The translations under genes and the position numbers were made by a program. The notes beneath the pieces were generated by a model. That model made no database searches, was not told the origin of the DNA, and saw nothing but the letters and a program-made list of their open reading frames with translations. This document shows, in pieces, positions 1 to 8,991 of a stretch of DNA of 64,000 bases. The first letter of the stretch is position 1. Every line of letters begins with the position of its first letter. The DNA is from Paenibacillus terrigena DSM 21567 (lineage in GTDB: Bacteria; Bacillota; Bacilli; Paenibacillales; Paenibacillaceae): assembly GCF_000374845.1 (NCBI RefSeq), contig NZ_KB895416.1, forward strand, positions 248,001 to 312,000. The letters run 5' to 3'.

Positions 1-111
1 ATGTTGGGGCTTGGTCTGACTCTCCCCGGAGAATAGCACGTGGAAATCACTTCGATCCTGAAAAATAGGATTGGATGCGACAGCATAGGTATAAGTTGGA
101 AAGGTGCGCAT
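1..111 (-). CDS. AraC-type regulator, N-terminal fragment (cut by window edge)
   Basis: The first 37 codons of a minus-strand gene are visible, starting at ATG 111 behind a GAGGTG ribosome-binding site at 121-126. The peptide begins MRTFPTYTYAVASNP and contains FHVLFSGESQT. From memory this resembles the start of AraC-family cupin-plus-HTH regulators that sit divergently from gal operons in Paenibacillus. It would be a cytoplasmic activator or repressor, probably of the adjacent galactose operon, since the two genes share the promoter region 112-304. The helix-turn-helix lies outside the window, so the family call rests on the N-terminus and the context only. Confidence 0.5.
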   Translation of the reverse strand, partial: MRTFPTYTYAVASNPIFQDRSDFHVLFSGESQTKPQH

Positions 112-224
112 CGCGACGATCACCTCGATTAGTAGGTTGGATTTGATATTTATTCTATCTCAAAAAGTCACATAAATCCATGTGGAAGCAACATCGTTTT
201 ATATTCAATGGCAGCATATTCCTG

Positions 225-230
225 TATACT
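225..230 (+). promoter_or_regulatory. Candidate -10 box for the gal operon
   Basis: TATACT lies 75 bp upstream of the galK start, in the divergent region shared with the AraC-type gene. No convincing -35 box is seen at 16-18 bp, which would fit an activator-dependent promoter. Low confidence. Confidence 0.3.
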
Positions 231-304
231 AAGGTTAATTCATAGATGCGCTGGATATGGCGACTATGAATCTATCCCGCGGAGAAAAGAGAAGGTGAAT
301 TCAA

Positions 305-1486
305 TTGTCGAACACGTTACATGAGACATTGCAGAGCAGCTTTTTACAATATTATGGTCCGAGCGATCAAGCGATCCAGTGGTTCCATGCCCCTGGTCGC
401 GTGAATTTGATCGGTGAGCATATTGACTACAACGGTGGGTTCGTGTTCCCGGCCGCATTACAGTTCGGAACCACATTGTGTATTCGCCCGCGTACGGATC
501 GTAAGATCGTGATGCGATCAACGAACTTCGATGGCACAAGTGAAATCGCATTAGATGCGCTTCCAGCGTCTAAATCGAATGCGTGGACAGATTATCCGAC
601 AGGGGTCGTTGTTACGCTGCAGGAAGCTGGATATCCGATTACGAAGGGGTATGAGATGCTCTTCCACGGGGAGATTCCGAATGGCTCAGGACTTTCCTCA
701 TCGGCTTCGATTGAAGTGGTTACGATGTATGCATTATTATCGCTTGAAGGTCACAAGACGGACCGTAAAGAAATTGCGGTGTTATCACAGAAGGTGGAGA
801 ATCAATTCGTCGGCGTGAATTGCGGCATTATGGATCAATTTGCGGTTGCGAATGGACGCAAGGATCATGCGATACTGCTCAATTGTGATACGCTCGAAGA
901 GAAGCTTGTTCCTTTCCAAGCTGGACAGTATAAGCTGGTGATCGGGAATACGAAGAAGCGCAGAGGATTGGTGGATTCCAAATATAATGAACGCCGCCAA
1001 GAATGTGATGAAGCCGTTGCAATTCTAGCACAGCATGTGCCAGGGCTGAAATTACTCTGCGAATTGTCGAGCGAAGCATTTGAGCCGATTGCTCACCATA
1101 TTACGAACGAGACTGTGCGCAACCGTGCACGTCATGCAATTGAAGAGAACGATCGCGTATTGCAATCGGTGGCGTACTTAACGAACGACGATCTCGTGAA
1201 TTTTGGTCTATTGATGCAAGCTTCGCATAACTCATTGCGGGATCTCTATGAAGTAAGCTGCTTTGAATTGGATGTCATGGTCGAAGAAGCATTGAAAGTG
1301 CCAGGTGTGCTAGGCGCACGGATGACGGGCGCAGGCTTCGGCGGATGTACCGTAGCGCTTGTTCATGAGGATCAAGTAGAGAAATTCATTCAACAGGTTG
1401 GCGAAGTCTACGAGCAGAAGACAGGGATCCAAGGGGAATTCTATGTGTGTGATGTAGGGAATGGCGTCGAGCAATTGATTAAATAA
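305..1486 (+). CDS. galK: Galactokinase
   Basis: GalK phosphorylates alpha-D-galactose with ATP to galactose-1-phosphate, the entry step of the cytoplasmic Leloir pathway. The 393-residue protein has the galactokinase signature GRVNLIGEHIDY at about 31-42, the GHMP-kinase ATP loop NGSGLSSSAS near 126-135, and the C-terminal GHMP motif GARMTGAGFGGC. The length is normal for the family. The start is TTG 305, chosen for AGAAGGTGA at 290-298. It is the first gene of a tight operon with galE, galT and a mutarotase-like gene, so the operon encodes every Leloir step on one transcript. Confidence 0.97.
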   Translation: MSNTLHETLQSSFLQYYGPSDQAIQWFHAPGRVNLIGEHIDYNGGFVFPAALQFGTTLCIRPRTDRKIVMRSTNFDGTSEIALDALPASKSNAWTDYPTGVVVTLQEAGYPITKGYEMLFHGEIPNGSGLSSSASIEVVTMYALLSLEGHKTDRKEIAVLSQKVENQFVGVNCGIMDQFAVANGRKDHAILLNCDTLEEKLVPFQAGQYKLVIGNTKKRRGLVDSKYNERRQECDEAVAILAQHVPGLKLLCELSSEAFEPIAHHITNETVRNRARHAIEENDRVLQSVAYLTNDDLVNFGLLMQASHNSLRDLYEVSCFELDVMVEEALKVPGVLGARMTGAGFGGCTVALVHEDQVEKFIQQVGEVYEQKTGIQGEFYVCDVGNGVEQLIK

Positions 1487-1506
1487 ATAGAGGGAGTGGA
1501 GAAACG

Positions 1507-2493
1507 ATGGCAGTATTGGTAACAGGCGGAGCAGGATATATTGGGTCACATACGGTAATGGAATTAGTCACACGCGGTGAGGACGTTGTCGTTGTCGATA
1601 ATTTATATCAAGGGCATCGCGGCGCGGTACGTGGCGGGAAATTGTACGAGGGGGATATTCGCGACCGTGATTTCCTTACGCAAGTGTTCCGTGAGAATCA
1701 GATTGATGCGGTGATTCATTTTGCAGCGAATTCCTTGGTTGGCGAGAGCATGCAGAATCCGGGCAAATACTACGACAATAATGTCTACGGTACACTGTGC
1801 TTGCTCGAAACGATGAATGCGTTCGGTGTGAAAAACATCGTATTCTCCTCGACAGCAGCGACGTATGGTGAACCGGAGAAGGTACCCATTGAAGAGACGG
1901 ATCGGACAGAGCCGACGAATGCGTATGGCGAGACAAAGCTTACCATGGAACGGATGATGCGTTGGTTCGATACGGCACACAGTATGAAATACGTGTCACT
2001 TCGTTATTTCAATGCAGCTGGGGCGCATGAGAGCGGCCTTATTGGCGAAGATCATCAACCGGAATCACATTTGATTCCACTGGTATTACAGACAGCGCTC
2101 AAGCAGCGTGAATTTATTGCCGTATTCGGAGAAGATTATCCAACGACTGACGGGACTTGTGTACGTGACTATGTACATGTCACAGATCTAGCGGACGCGC
2201 ATATTCGCGCAGTGCAATATTTACGCGATGGCGGCGACAGTAATATCTTCAACCTTGGCAGCGGAAACGGGTTCTCCGTTCGTGAGGTCATTGAGACGGC
2301 GAAGAAGGTGACGGGGCTCGACATACCTGTGCGAATGCAAGAACGACGCGCTGGGGATCCTGCCGTATTAGTTGCTTCTTCGGCCAAAGCAAGACAAGTT
2401 CTCGGATGGAACCCAACGCGTGAACGGTTGGAGCAAATTATTGAATCCGCATGGAACTGGCACAGTCAGCATCCGAATGGCTACGGGGAGTAA
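1507..2493 (+). CDS. galE: UDP-glucose 4-epimerase
   Basis: GalE interconverts UDP-galactose and UDP-glucose using bound NAD in the Leloir pathway, and can also supply UDP-galactose to the polysaccharide genes further along. The 328-residue protein is an extended short-chain dehydrogenase. It has the Rossmann loop GGAGYIGS at residues 7-14, a catalytic serine/threonine stretch FSSTAATYG near 113-121, and Tyr140-x3-Lys144 in YGETK. It starts 20 bp after galK behind AGGGAGTGGAG and ends 4 bp before galT. Length and motifs are typical. Confidence 0.96.
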   Translation: MAVLVTGGAGYIGSHTVMELVTRGEDVVVVDNLYQGHRGAVRGGKLYEGDIRDRDFLTQVFRENQIDAVIHFAANSLVGESMQNPGKYYDNNVYGTLCLLETMNAFGVKNIVFSSTAATYGEPEKVPIEETDRTEPTNAYGETKLTMERMMRWFDTAHSMKYVSLRYFNAAGAHESGLIGEDHQPESHLIPLVLQTALKQREFIAVFGEDYPTTDGTCVRDYVHVTDLADAHIRAVQYLRDGGDSNIFNLGSGNGFSVREVIETAKKVTGLDIPVRMQERRAGDPAVLVASSAKARQVLGWNPTRERLEQIIESAWNWHSQHPNGYGE

Positions 2494-2497
2494 GATC

Positions 2498-4099
2498 ATG
2501 ATGACGCAGACGGAGAACCATGTACAATCGGAGCAGGCCTTAGTCGCGATTGAGCGTCTTGTTCAGTTCGCAGCGCATAAGAAGATGATTGCTGCGGAGG
2601 ATGTGAACTACGTACGCAATGTACTGCTGGATCTGTTTCAATTTCATGCTCCTTACATGGGCGAATGGAGTGCAGATGAGGTCCCTGCGGATGAACCGCA
2701 TGCGCTCCTCGCACAGTTAATCGATTACGGTTTTACAATTGGGCTCATGCCAGAACGGAATACGACCTACGCTGATCTACTCGACGCGAAAATCATGGGG
2801 CTCCTGATGCCAAGACCTTCGGAAGTGGTGCGGAATTTCCGCGATACGGCGAAGAAGCAAGGTGTGGAGGACGCGACGACGGACTTCTACAATTTATGTA
2901 TTGATTCGAATTATATTCAGATGGAACGGATTCGCAAGAACAGCTATTGGCGACATCCTTCGGACTATGGCGATATCGAAATGACGATTAATCTATCCAA
3001 GCCGGAGAAGAATCCGCAAGAGATCGCGATGGCGCTTAAAGCCGCCCCTTCGCATTATCCGAAATGTCTATTATGCGCGGAGAATGTGGGGTACGCAGGT
3101 CGATTGAATCATCCAGCACGCCAGAATTTACGGGTTATTCCCGTCGAACTGACGCAAGAGCCGTGGTTCTTCCAGTACTCTCCATACGTGTACTATAATG
3201 AACATTGTATCGTGTTCCACAGCGAACATGTCCCGATGAAGTTAACGCATGAGACGTTCGCACGTCTGGTTGATTTTGTGGATCAATTCCCGCATTACTT
3301 CGTGGGAACGAATGCAGACCTGCCGATTGTTGGTGGCTCGATTCTGACACATGATCATTTCCAAGGCGGACGGCATACATTCCCGATTGAGCTATCTTCA
3401 CTTGAGACGAGATTCTCGCATGATGCACATCCTGCGGTTCAGATTCATCGCGTGAAATGGCCAATGTCCGTGCTTCGTCTAACGAGCAAGAAGCGGGAAG
3501 CGTTATTATGCGTGGCCAATGAAGTCTACGATGCGTGGAGGTCCTATAGTGACGAGGATGCGAATGTAATCGCATATAGTGAACGTGACGGACAGCTTGT
3601 CCCTCACAACACGGTAACACCGATTGTTCGCTATAATGCGAAGGGTGAATACGAGATGGATCTGGTGCTTCGGAACAATCGGACAGACGCGGATCATCCG
3701 GAAGGCATCTACCATCCACATCGTCATTTGCATCATATTAAAAAAGAAAATATCGGACTTATCGAAGTGATGGGTGTCGCGATTCTACCAGGCCGTCTGA
3801 AATCACAGCTTGAGCAGATTGCGCAGATTCTGAGCGGAGAATTGCCTTGGACGCATGAGCGTGCTGAGGACCGCTATGCTAGCATTGCTGAGCATATTCC
3901 GTGGGTGGAACAGCTCCGTGCTACACATGGCCAGCTGTTGTCGAAGGACGAAGCTATGCGTATTGTTGAACAGGAAGTTGGCGACAAATTCGTTGAAATT
4001 CTATCGTGTGCGGGTGTGTATAAACGAACGGAGCAGGGCATTACAGCATTTAATCGCTTCGTTCACAGTATGGGTTGGAAGGAGACTCCAGAAGTATGA
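2498..4099 (+). CDS. galT: Galactose-1-phosphate uridylyltransferase, Firmicute type 2
   Basis: GalT transfers UMP from UDP-glucose to galactose-1-phosphate, giving UDP-galactose and glucose-1-phosphate. The 533-residue protein belongs to the long Firmicute class, about 490-530 residues, not the shorter E. coli class. Histidine-rich segments are visible: GGSILTHDHFQGGRH and HPHRHLHHIKKENIG. The frame is open upstream into galE, but ATG 2498 follows GGGGAG at 2485-2490 and lies 4 bp after the galE stop, so it is the likely start. The stop overlaps the next gene's ATG as ATGA, implying translational coupling. Confidence 0.95.
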   Translation: MMTQTENHVQSEQALVAIERLVQFAAHKKMIAAEDVNYVRNVLLDLFQFHAPYMGEWSADEVPADEPHALLAQLIDYGFTIGLMPERNTTYADLLDAKIMGLLMPRPSEVVRNFRDTAKKQGVEDATTDFYNLCIDSNYIQMERIRKNSYWRHPSDYGDIEMTINLSKPEKNPQEIAMALKAAPSHYPKCLLCAENVGYAGRLNHPARQNLRVIPVELTQEPWFFQYSPYVYYNEHCIVFHSEHVPMKLTHETFARLVDFVDQFPHYFVGTNADLPIVGGSILTHDHFQGGRHTFPIELSSLETRFSHDAHPAVQIHRVKWPMSVLRLTSKKREALLCVANEVYDAWRSYSDEDANVIAYSERDGQLVPHNTVTPIVRYNAKGEYEMDLVLRNNRTDADHPEGIYHPHRHLHHIKKENIGLIEVMGVAILPGRLKSQLEQIAQILSGELPWTHERAEDRYASIAEHIPWVEQLRATHGQLLSKDEAMRIVEQEVGDKFVEILSCAGVYKRTEQGITAFNRFVHSMGWKETPEV

Positions 4100-4965
4100 G
4101 TACAATGCAATATCAACAAGTTGATCATGAGGTATGGGGACCATGTCTAGAAATTGTGAACGAAGATGTTCAGCTCCTCGTGACCTTGAATTATGGCCCT
4201 CGTATTATTCATTGCAGTCTTGTAGATGGCAAGAACCTGTTCTTTGAAGATCCGAATAACAAATACCATGAAGAGAATGGGTTTCGCTTGTGCGGCGGTC
4301 ACCGTTTCTGGCTGAGTCCAGAGATTTATCCGGATACGTATGAACCTGCCCTATCGCCAGTAGAATGGAAGCAGACCGAAGCGGGCCTCGTCTTTACATC
4401 GGGTGTCGATGATGTGACTTCGACGCAGAAGGAGATTGTCATTTCCTTCATCGATCGCCGTGTTCATGTCAGACATCGTGTGACGAATGTGGGAGAGAAG
4501 GCTATCGAGCATGCGGCATGGGCATTATCGATGATGGCACCGGGGGGAACGGCATTGGTGCCGCAGCCGGATAGTTATGCCGATCTGCTGCCGAACCGTA
4601 GGCTGATTGTGTGGCCATATACAGATATGTCCGATCCTCGTGTTCATTGGGGCAAAGACGTCATTACGGTTGCACAACGCAGCAATACGGTACCATTCAA
4701 GTTCGGGATGAATCAAGTGAAACAGTGGGCTGCATATTACAATGACGGTGTATTGTTCCAGAAAACATTCGAGCATCGCGAAGGAGCAAACTACCCGGAT
4801 TTCGGCTGTTCTTTTGAATTGTATACAAATGAAGATTTCTTGGAACTTGAGTCCCTTGGGCCGCTTGTAACGATCCACCCGAACGAGTCGATCCAGCATG
4901 ATGAATGGTGGACGATCAAACGCAGTGACAGTATTGTAGATAGTCTGAAACAACTGCCTTTCTGA
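4096..4965 (+). CDS. Galactose mutarotase-like protein of the gal operon
   Basis: This 289-residue cytoplasmic protein starts at ATG 4096, overlapping the galT stop (ATGA), with GGAGA at 4081-4085 inside galT as its ribosome-binding site. The pattern LVTLNYGPRIIHCSLVDGKN and the later CGGHRFWLSPE resemble the beta-sandwich galactose-mutarotase-like or DUF4380 proteins, not classical GalM. As fourth gene of a Leloir operon it plausibly converts beta- to alpha-galactose for GalK, or acts on another sugar anomer. The classical GalM catalytic His/Glu set cannot be assigned with certainty, so the exact activity is inferred from context. Confidence 0.7.
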   Translation: MSTMQYQQVDHEVWGPCLEIVNEDVQLLVTLNYGPRIIHCSLVDGKNLFFEDPNNKYHEENGFRLCGGHRFWLSPEIYPDTYEPALSPVEWKQTEAGLVFTSGVDDVTSTQKEIVISFIDRRVHVRHRVTNVGEKAIEHAAWALSMMAPGGTALVPQPDSYADLLPNRRLIVWPYTDMSDPRVHWGKDVITVAQRSNTVPFKFGMNQVKQWAAYYNDGVLFQKTFEHREGANYPDFGCSFELYTNEDFLELESLGPLVTIHPNESIQHDEWWTIKRSDSIVDSLKQLPF

Positions 4966-4990
4966 GCCTAGCTCAGAAAGGTTTTTCTTT
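4957..4990 (+). terminator. Intrinsic terminator of the gal operon
   Basis: A perfect 10-bp stem, CCTTTCTGAG at 4957-4966 and CTCAGAAAGG at 4972-4981, has a 5-nt loop and is followed by TTTTTCTTT. The stem includes the stop codon of the last gal gene. Confidence 0.92.
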
Positions 4991-5010
4991 CTTTGAACTG
5001 GAAATTATCT

Positions 5011-5016
5011 TATAAT
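5011..5016 (+). promoter_or_regulatory. Candidate -10 box for the marR-type gene
   Basis: A perfect TATAAT lies 36 bp upstream of the GTG start and just after the gal terminator, so it probably drives the MarR-family gene. A TTGAAC at 4993-4998 is too close, at 12 bp, to be a normal -35. Confidence 0.45.
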
Positions 5017-5051
5017 AGGAGAATTGTCATTACCGTAGTAGGGGGATCAAC

Positions 5052-5516
5052 GTGGAGTCGTCCAATCATTTCGAAGAATCGAATAAACAACAAGAAGAAC
5101 GTGAAGTATTATTACATCAATTGCATGACATGATGGAGGTTATTCTGCAGAAGAATTCACCAGACCGCCATTACCTTCGGGATGTGGAGCACCTGGGCGC
5201 GGGATCCATGTATGTATTAAATGCCTTGTATCAGAAAGGGGTATGCCGTGCTTCGGATATTGCGCATAGCCTTGAAATCACATCCGGTGCTGTAACAGGG
5301 CTGACAGACAAGCTGCTCTATATGGGACTGATTCATCGGGAGCGATCCGAGGAAGATCGGCGCGTCGTACTCCTGTCCTTGAGTGATCAAGGCCGCGAGA
5401 CGTATATGCGATTACGCAATGCGCGTTCCGAGCGATTGAAGGCTGCTTTTTCTCATGTAGGAACGGATGAAATTGAGTGTTTGCATCAAATCTTATCCAA
5501 AATTAAAAATCAATAA
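5052..5516 (+). CDS. MarR-family transcriptional regulator
   Basis: A 154-residue winged-helix DNA-binding protein. The recognition region includes ASDIAHSLEITSGAVTGLTD followed by the wing ERSEEDRRVVLLSLSDQGRE, the classic MarR DxR wing. Charged helices at both ends would form the dimer interface. It starts at GTG 5052 behind AGTAGGGGGA. It lies 100 bp upstream of, and on the same strand as, the O-acetylhomoserine sulfhydrylase gene, with no clear terminator between, so it may regulate that gene or itself. The ligand cannot be inferred. Confidence 0.92.
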   Translation: MESSNHFEESNKQQEEREVLLHQLHDMMEVILQKNSPDRHYLRDVEHLGAGSMYVLNALYQKGVCRASDIAHSLEITSGAVTGLTDKLLYMGLIHRERSEEDRRVVLLSLSDQGRETYMRLRNARSERLKAAFSHVGTDEIECLHQILSKIKNQ

Positions 5517-5523
5517 ACAGTAA

Positions 5524-6909
<1,386 letters not shown>

Positions 6910-6918
6910 TGATTAGAG

Positions 6919-6942
6919 AAGGGGCCGTAAGGCTCCTTTTTC
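6919..6942 (+). terminator. Intrinsic terminator after metY
   Basis: An 8-bp stem, AAGGGGCC at 6919-6926 and GGCTCCTT at 6931-6938, with one G-T pair and a GTAA loop, runs into a T-rich tail. Confidence 0.85.
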
Positions 6943-7088
6943 TGTAACCACAATAGAATTTATAAGTTTCGCTGTAAACGAAACACCCACATTCTATTTG
7001 GCGATAAAAACAACTTCTAAACGCGGTCGCTCATCTTTGAAAGTACTTCGATCGGAGTTTTTCTCATTAGAAGTAGAACGGGATACAG

Positions 7089-7097
7089 TGGTATACT
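7089..7097 (+). promoter_or_regulatory. Extended -10 promoter of the alcohol dehydrogenase gene
   Basis: TGGTATACT fits the extended -10 form TGnTATAAT with one change and lies 47 bp upstream of the ATG. No good -35 is visible, which extended -10 promoters can tolerate. Confidence 0.5.
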
Positions 7098-7143
7098 AGG
7101 GAAGGCGAGAGTAATCGCATTTAATCGCATGAGGAGGATACGT

Positions 7144-8307
7144 ATGCAACCCTTTCAATTTCATAATCCAACAAGACTGATATTTGGTGAAGGCCAAATT
7201 CAGATGCTCACACAGGAAATTCCGAAGTATGGTTCGCGTGTATTGCTGCTCTATGGCGGAGGCAGTATCAAACGAAATGGCCTCTATGAGCAGGTATTGC
7301 TGCAATTAGAAGCCGTTAGTGCCTATGTCGTTGAACTCGGTGGAGTCGAACCGAATCCACGGCTGTCTACGGTACATAAAGGCGTTGAGATGTGCAAAAA
7401 AGAACAGATTGACTTAATTCTGGCTGTTGGCGGGGGGAGTGTCATTGACTGTGCGAAAGCCATTGCGGTTGGCGCAAAGTATGACGGCGATGCATGGGAT
7501 TTCATGACCCACCAGGCTGTTCCGCAAGATGCGCTTCCGCTGGGTACGGTGTTGACGATTGCAGCGACAGGCTCCGAGATGAATGGGGGTTCCGTAATCA
7601 CGAATTGGGAGACGCAGGAGAAGCTTGGTTGGGGCACCCCGCTCGTCAATCCGAAGTTCTCGATTCTGGATCCGAACTATACGAAGTCATTGCCTCGTGA
7701 CCAGACGATTTATGGCATGGTCGATATGATGTCGCATGTGTGCGAGCACTACTTCCATCACGAGCCGAACACACTGCTGCAGGATGGCTTCTGCGAGGCG
7801 CTGCTGCGTACGGTCATGGAGACGGCGCCGAAGCTGCTCGAAGATTTGCAGAGCTATGAGCATCGTTCAACGATTCTCTACTGCGGAACGATGGCACTCA
7901 ATGGCGTGCTCAACATGGGATATAACGGCGACTGGGCAACGCATAACATCGAGCATGCGGTATCGGCCGTATATGATATTCCGCACGGCGGCGGACTTGC
8001 GATTCTGTTCCCGAACTGGATGAAGCATGTGCTGGATGAGAATGTAGGACGCGTCAAACAGATGGCAGTGAATGTATTTGGTATTGATTCATCAGGCAAA
8101 AGCGACCGCGATGTCGCACTCGAAGGGATTGAGGCGCTTCGCAGCTTCTGGAATTCGATTGACGCGCCTAGCCGGTTAGCAGATTATAATATCGATGATT
8201 CCAAGCTTGAAGCCATGGCAGATAAAGCGATGAGATTTGGTCCATTTGGCAACTTCAAGAAGCTCAATCGTGAGGATGTGCTCGCGATTTATCGCGCATC
8301 ATTGTAA
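7144..8307 (+). CDS. Iron-containing alcohol dehydrogenase (YqhD/BdhA/YugJ type)
   Basis: A cytoplasmic NAD(P)-dependent dehydrogenase reducing aldehydes to primary alcohols, as in butanol dehydrogenases. The 387-residue protein begins [18 protein letters not shown], typical of the YqhD/BdhA branch. It has the nucleotide-binding [13 protein letters not shown], the substrate-side [13 protein letters not shown], and metal ligands in [15 protein letters not shown] near 190-204 and HGGG near 279. An ATG at 7129 is in frame, but the GAGGAGG at 7131-7137 lies inside that extension and serves ATG 7144, which is therefore the chosen start. The gene is monocistronic between its own promoter and a terminator. 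Confidence 0.93.
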   Translation: MQPFQFHNPTRLIFGEGQIQMLTQEIPKYGSRVLLLYGGGSIKRNGLYEQVLLQLEAVSAYVVELGGVEPNPRLSTVHKGVEMCKKEQIDLILAVGGGSVIDCAKAIAVGAKYDGDAWDFMTHQAVPQDALPLGTVLTIAATGSEMNGGSVITNWETQEKLGWGTPLVNPKFSILDPNYTKSLPRDQTIYGMVDMMSHVCEHYFHHEPNTLLQDGFCEALLRTVMETAPKLLEDLQSYEHRSTILYCGTMALNGVLNMGYNGDWATHNIEHAVSAVYDIPHGGGLAILFPNWMKHVLDENVGRVKQMAVNVFGIDSSGKSDRDVALEGIEALRSFWNSIDAPSRLADYNIDDSKLEAMADKAMRFGPFGNFKKLNREDVLAIYRASL

Positions 8308-8339
8308 GCTGGAATGGTATAATATATATCAAAAGAAGG

Positions 8340-8381
8340 AAGCGTAGTATGCGGGATTGTCCCTGCTGTTTACGCTTTTTT
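8340..8381 (+). terminator. Intrinsic terminator after the alcohol dehydrogenase
   Basis: AAGCGTA at 8340-8346 pairs with TACGCTT at 8371-8377, with an inner GCGGGA/TCCCTGC stem, followed by TTTTTT. An extended -10-like TGGTATAAT at 8315-8323 lies between the gene and this hairpin, so part of the hairpin might instead belong to a short leader transcript. Confidence 0.8.
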
Positions 8382-8390
8382 CTCATTTTT

Positions 8391-8416
8391 TGAAACAATT
8401 TCCCAATATTTGCGTA
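8391..8416 (+). promoter_or_regulatory. SigW-type (ECF sigma) promoter of nfeD-floT
   Basis: TGAAAC at 8391-8396, exactly 16 nt, then CGTA at 8413-8416. This is the textbook SigW consensus of Bacillus, TGAAAC-N16-CGTA. It sits 42 bp upstream of the nfeD-like start. The homologous yuaF-floT operon of B. subtilis is known to belong to the SigW cell-envelope stress regulon, so position and sequence agree. Confidence 0.85.
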
Positions 8417-8457
8417 ATACATATATATCATATCTAATAGGATGAAGGAGGTGTGAA

Positions 8458-8976
8458 ATGGTCGCATTTTATTGGGGCTGTCTAGCATTTGGCGCTTTAT
8501 TTGCACTCATAAGTGTTGTCTTGGGGGACATTCTTAGCAGTGCGTTCGATGGCATGCTCGACTTTTTATCGATTGATTTCTTACAGCCGATGGTTATTGC
8601 TACGGTGGTGACGACACTTGGCGGCGCGGGAATTCTTCTCACGAAATATTCGCCGTTTACGACGCTGGTAAGTCTAGGCATGGCCGTCATCATTGCATTA
8701 TTGTTAGCGGTCGCTGTGTATTTCGCGTATGTGAAGCCGATGCAGAACAGTGAGAATTCGACGGGCTTTTCGATCCAAGAGTTGCAAGGTAAAATCGGTC
8801 AGGTCACGGTCGCCATTCCTTCTATCGGATTTGGTGAAGTGTTAGTACGGATCGGAGCAGGACATACGAATCAGATTGCAGCGAGCTTCGATGCAGTGAA
8901 CATCGCGGATGGAAGCCAAGTTGTTGTGGTGGAGATTCGTGAAGGCGTAGCCTATGTATCCCCAATAACCCTCTAA
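8458..8976 (+). CDS. NfeD-family membrane protein (YuaF-like), flotillin partner
   Basis: A 172-residue inner-membrane protein with three hydrophobic segments at about 5-25, 43-63 and 66-87. They are followed by a soluble C-terminal domain, from about residue 100, that fits the small OB-fold of short NfeD proteins (LQGKIGQVTVAIPSIGFGEV). ATG 8458 follows GAAGGAGGTGTG. It is 15 bp upstream of floT and shares its SigW promoter. By analogy with YuaF it works with flotillin in membrane organisation and fluidity under envelope stress. It lacks the ClpP-like protease domain of long NfeD proteins. Confidence 0.88.
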   Translation: MVAFYWGCLAFGALFALISVVLGDILSSAFDGMLDFLSIDFLQPMVIATVVTTLGGAGILLTKYSPFTTLVSLGMAVIIALLLAVAVYFAYVKPMQNSENSTGFSIQELQGKIGQVTVAIPSIGFGEVLVRIGAGHTNQIAASFDAVNIADGSQVVVVEIREGVAYVSPITL

Positions 8977-8991
8977 GATAGGAGAGATTGT

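Noticed and set aside
3135-3719. Minus-strand open frame (194 codons) opposite galT
   Set aside because: The galT frame carries family motifs throughout. The antisense translation is compositionally odd, rich in His, Ser and Arg.
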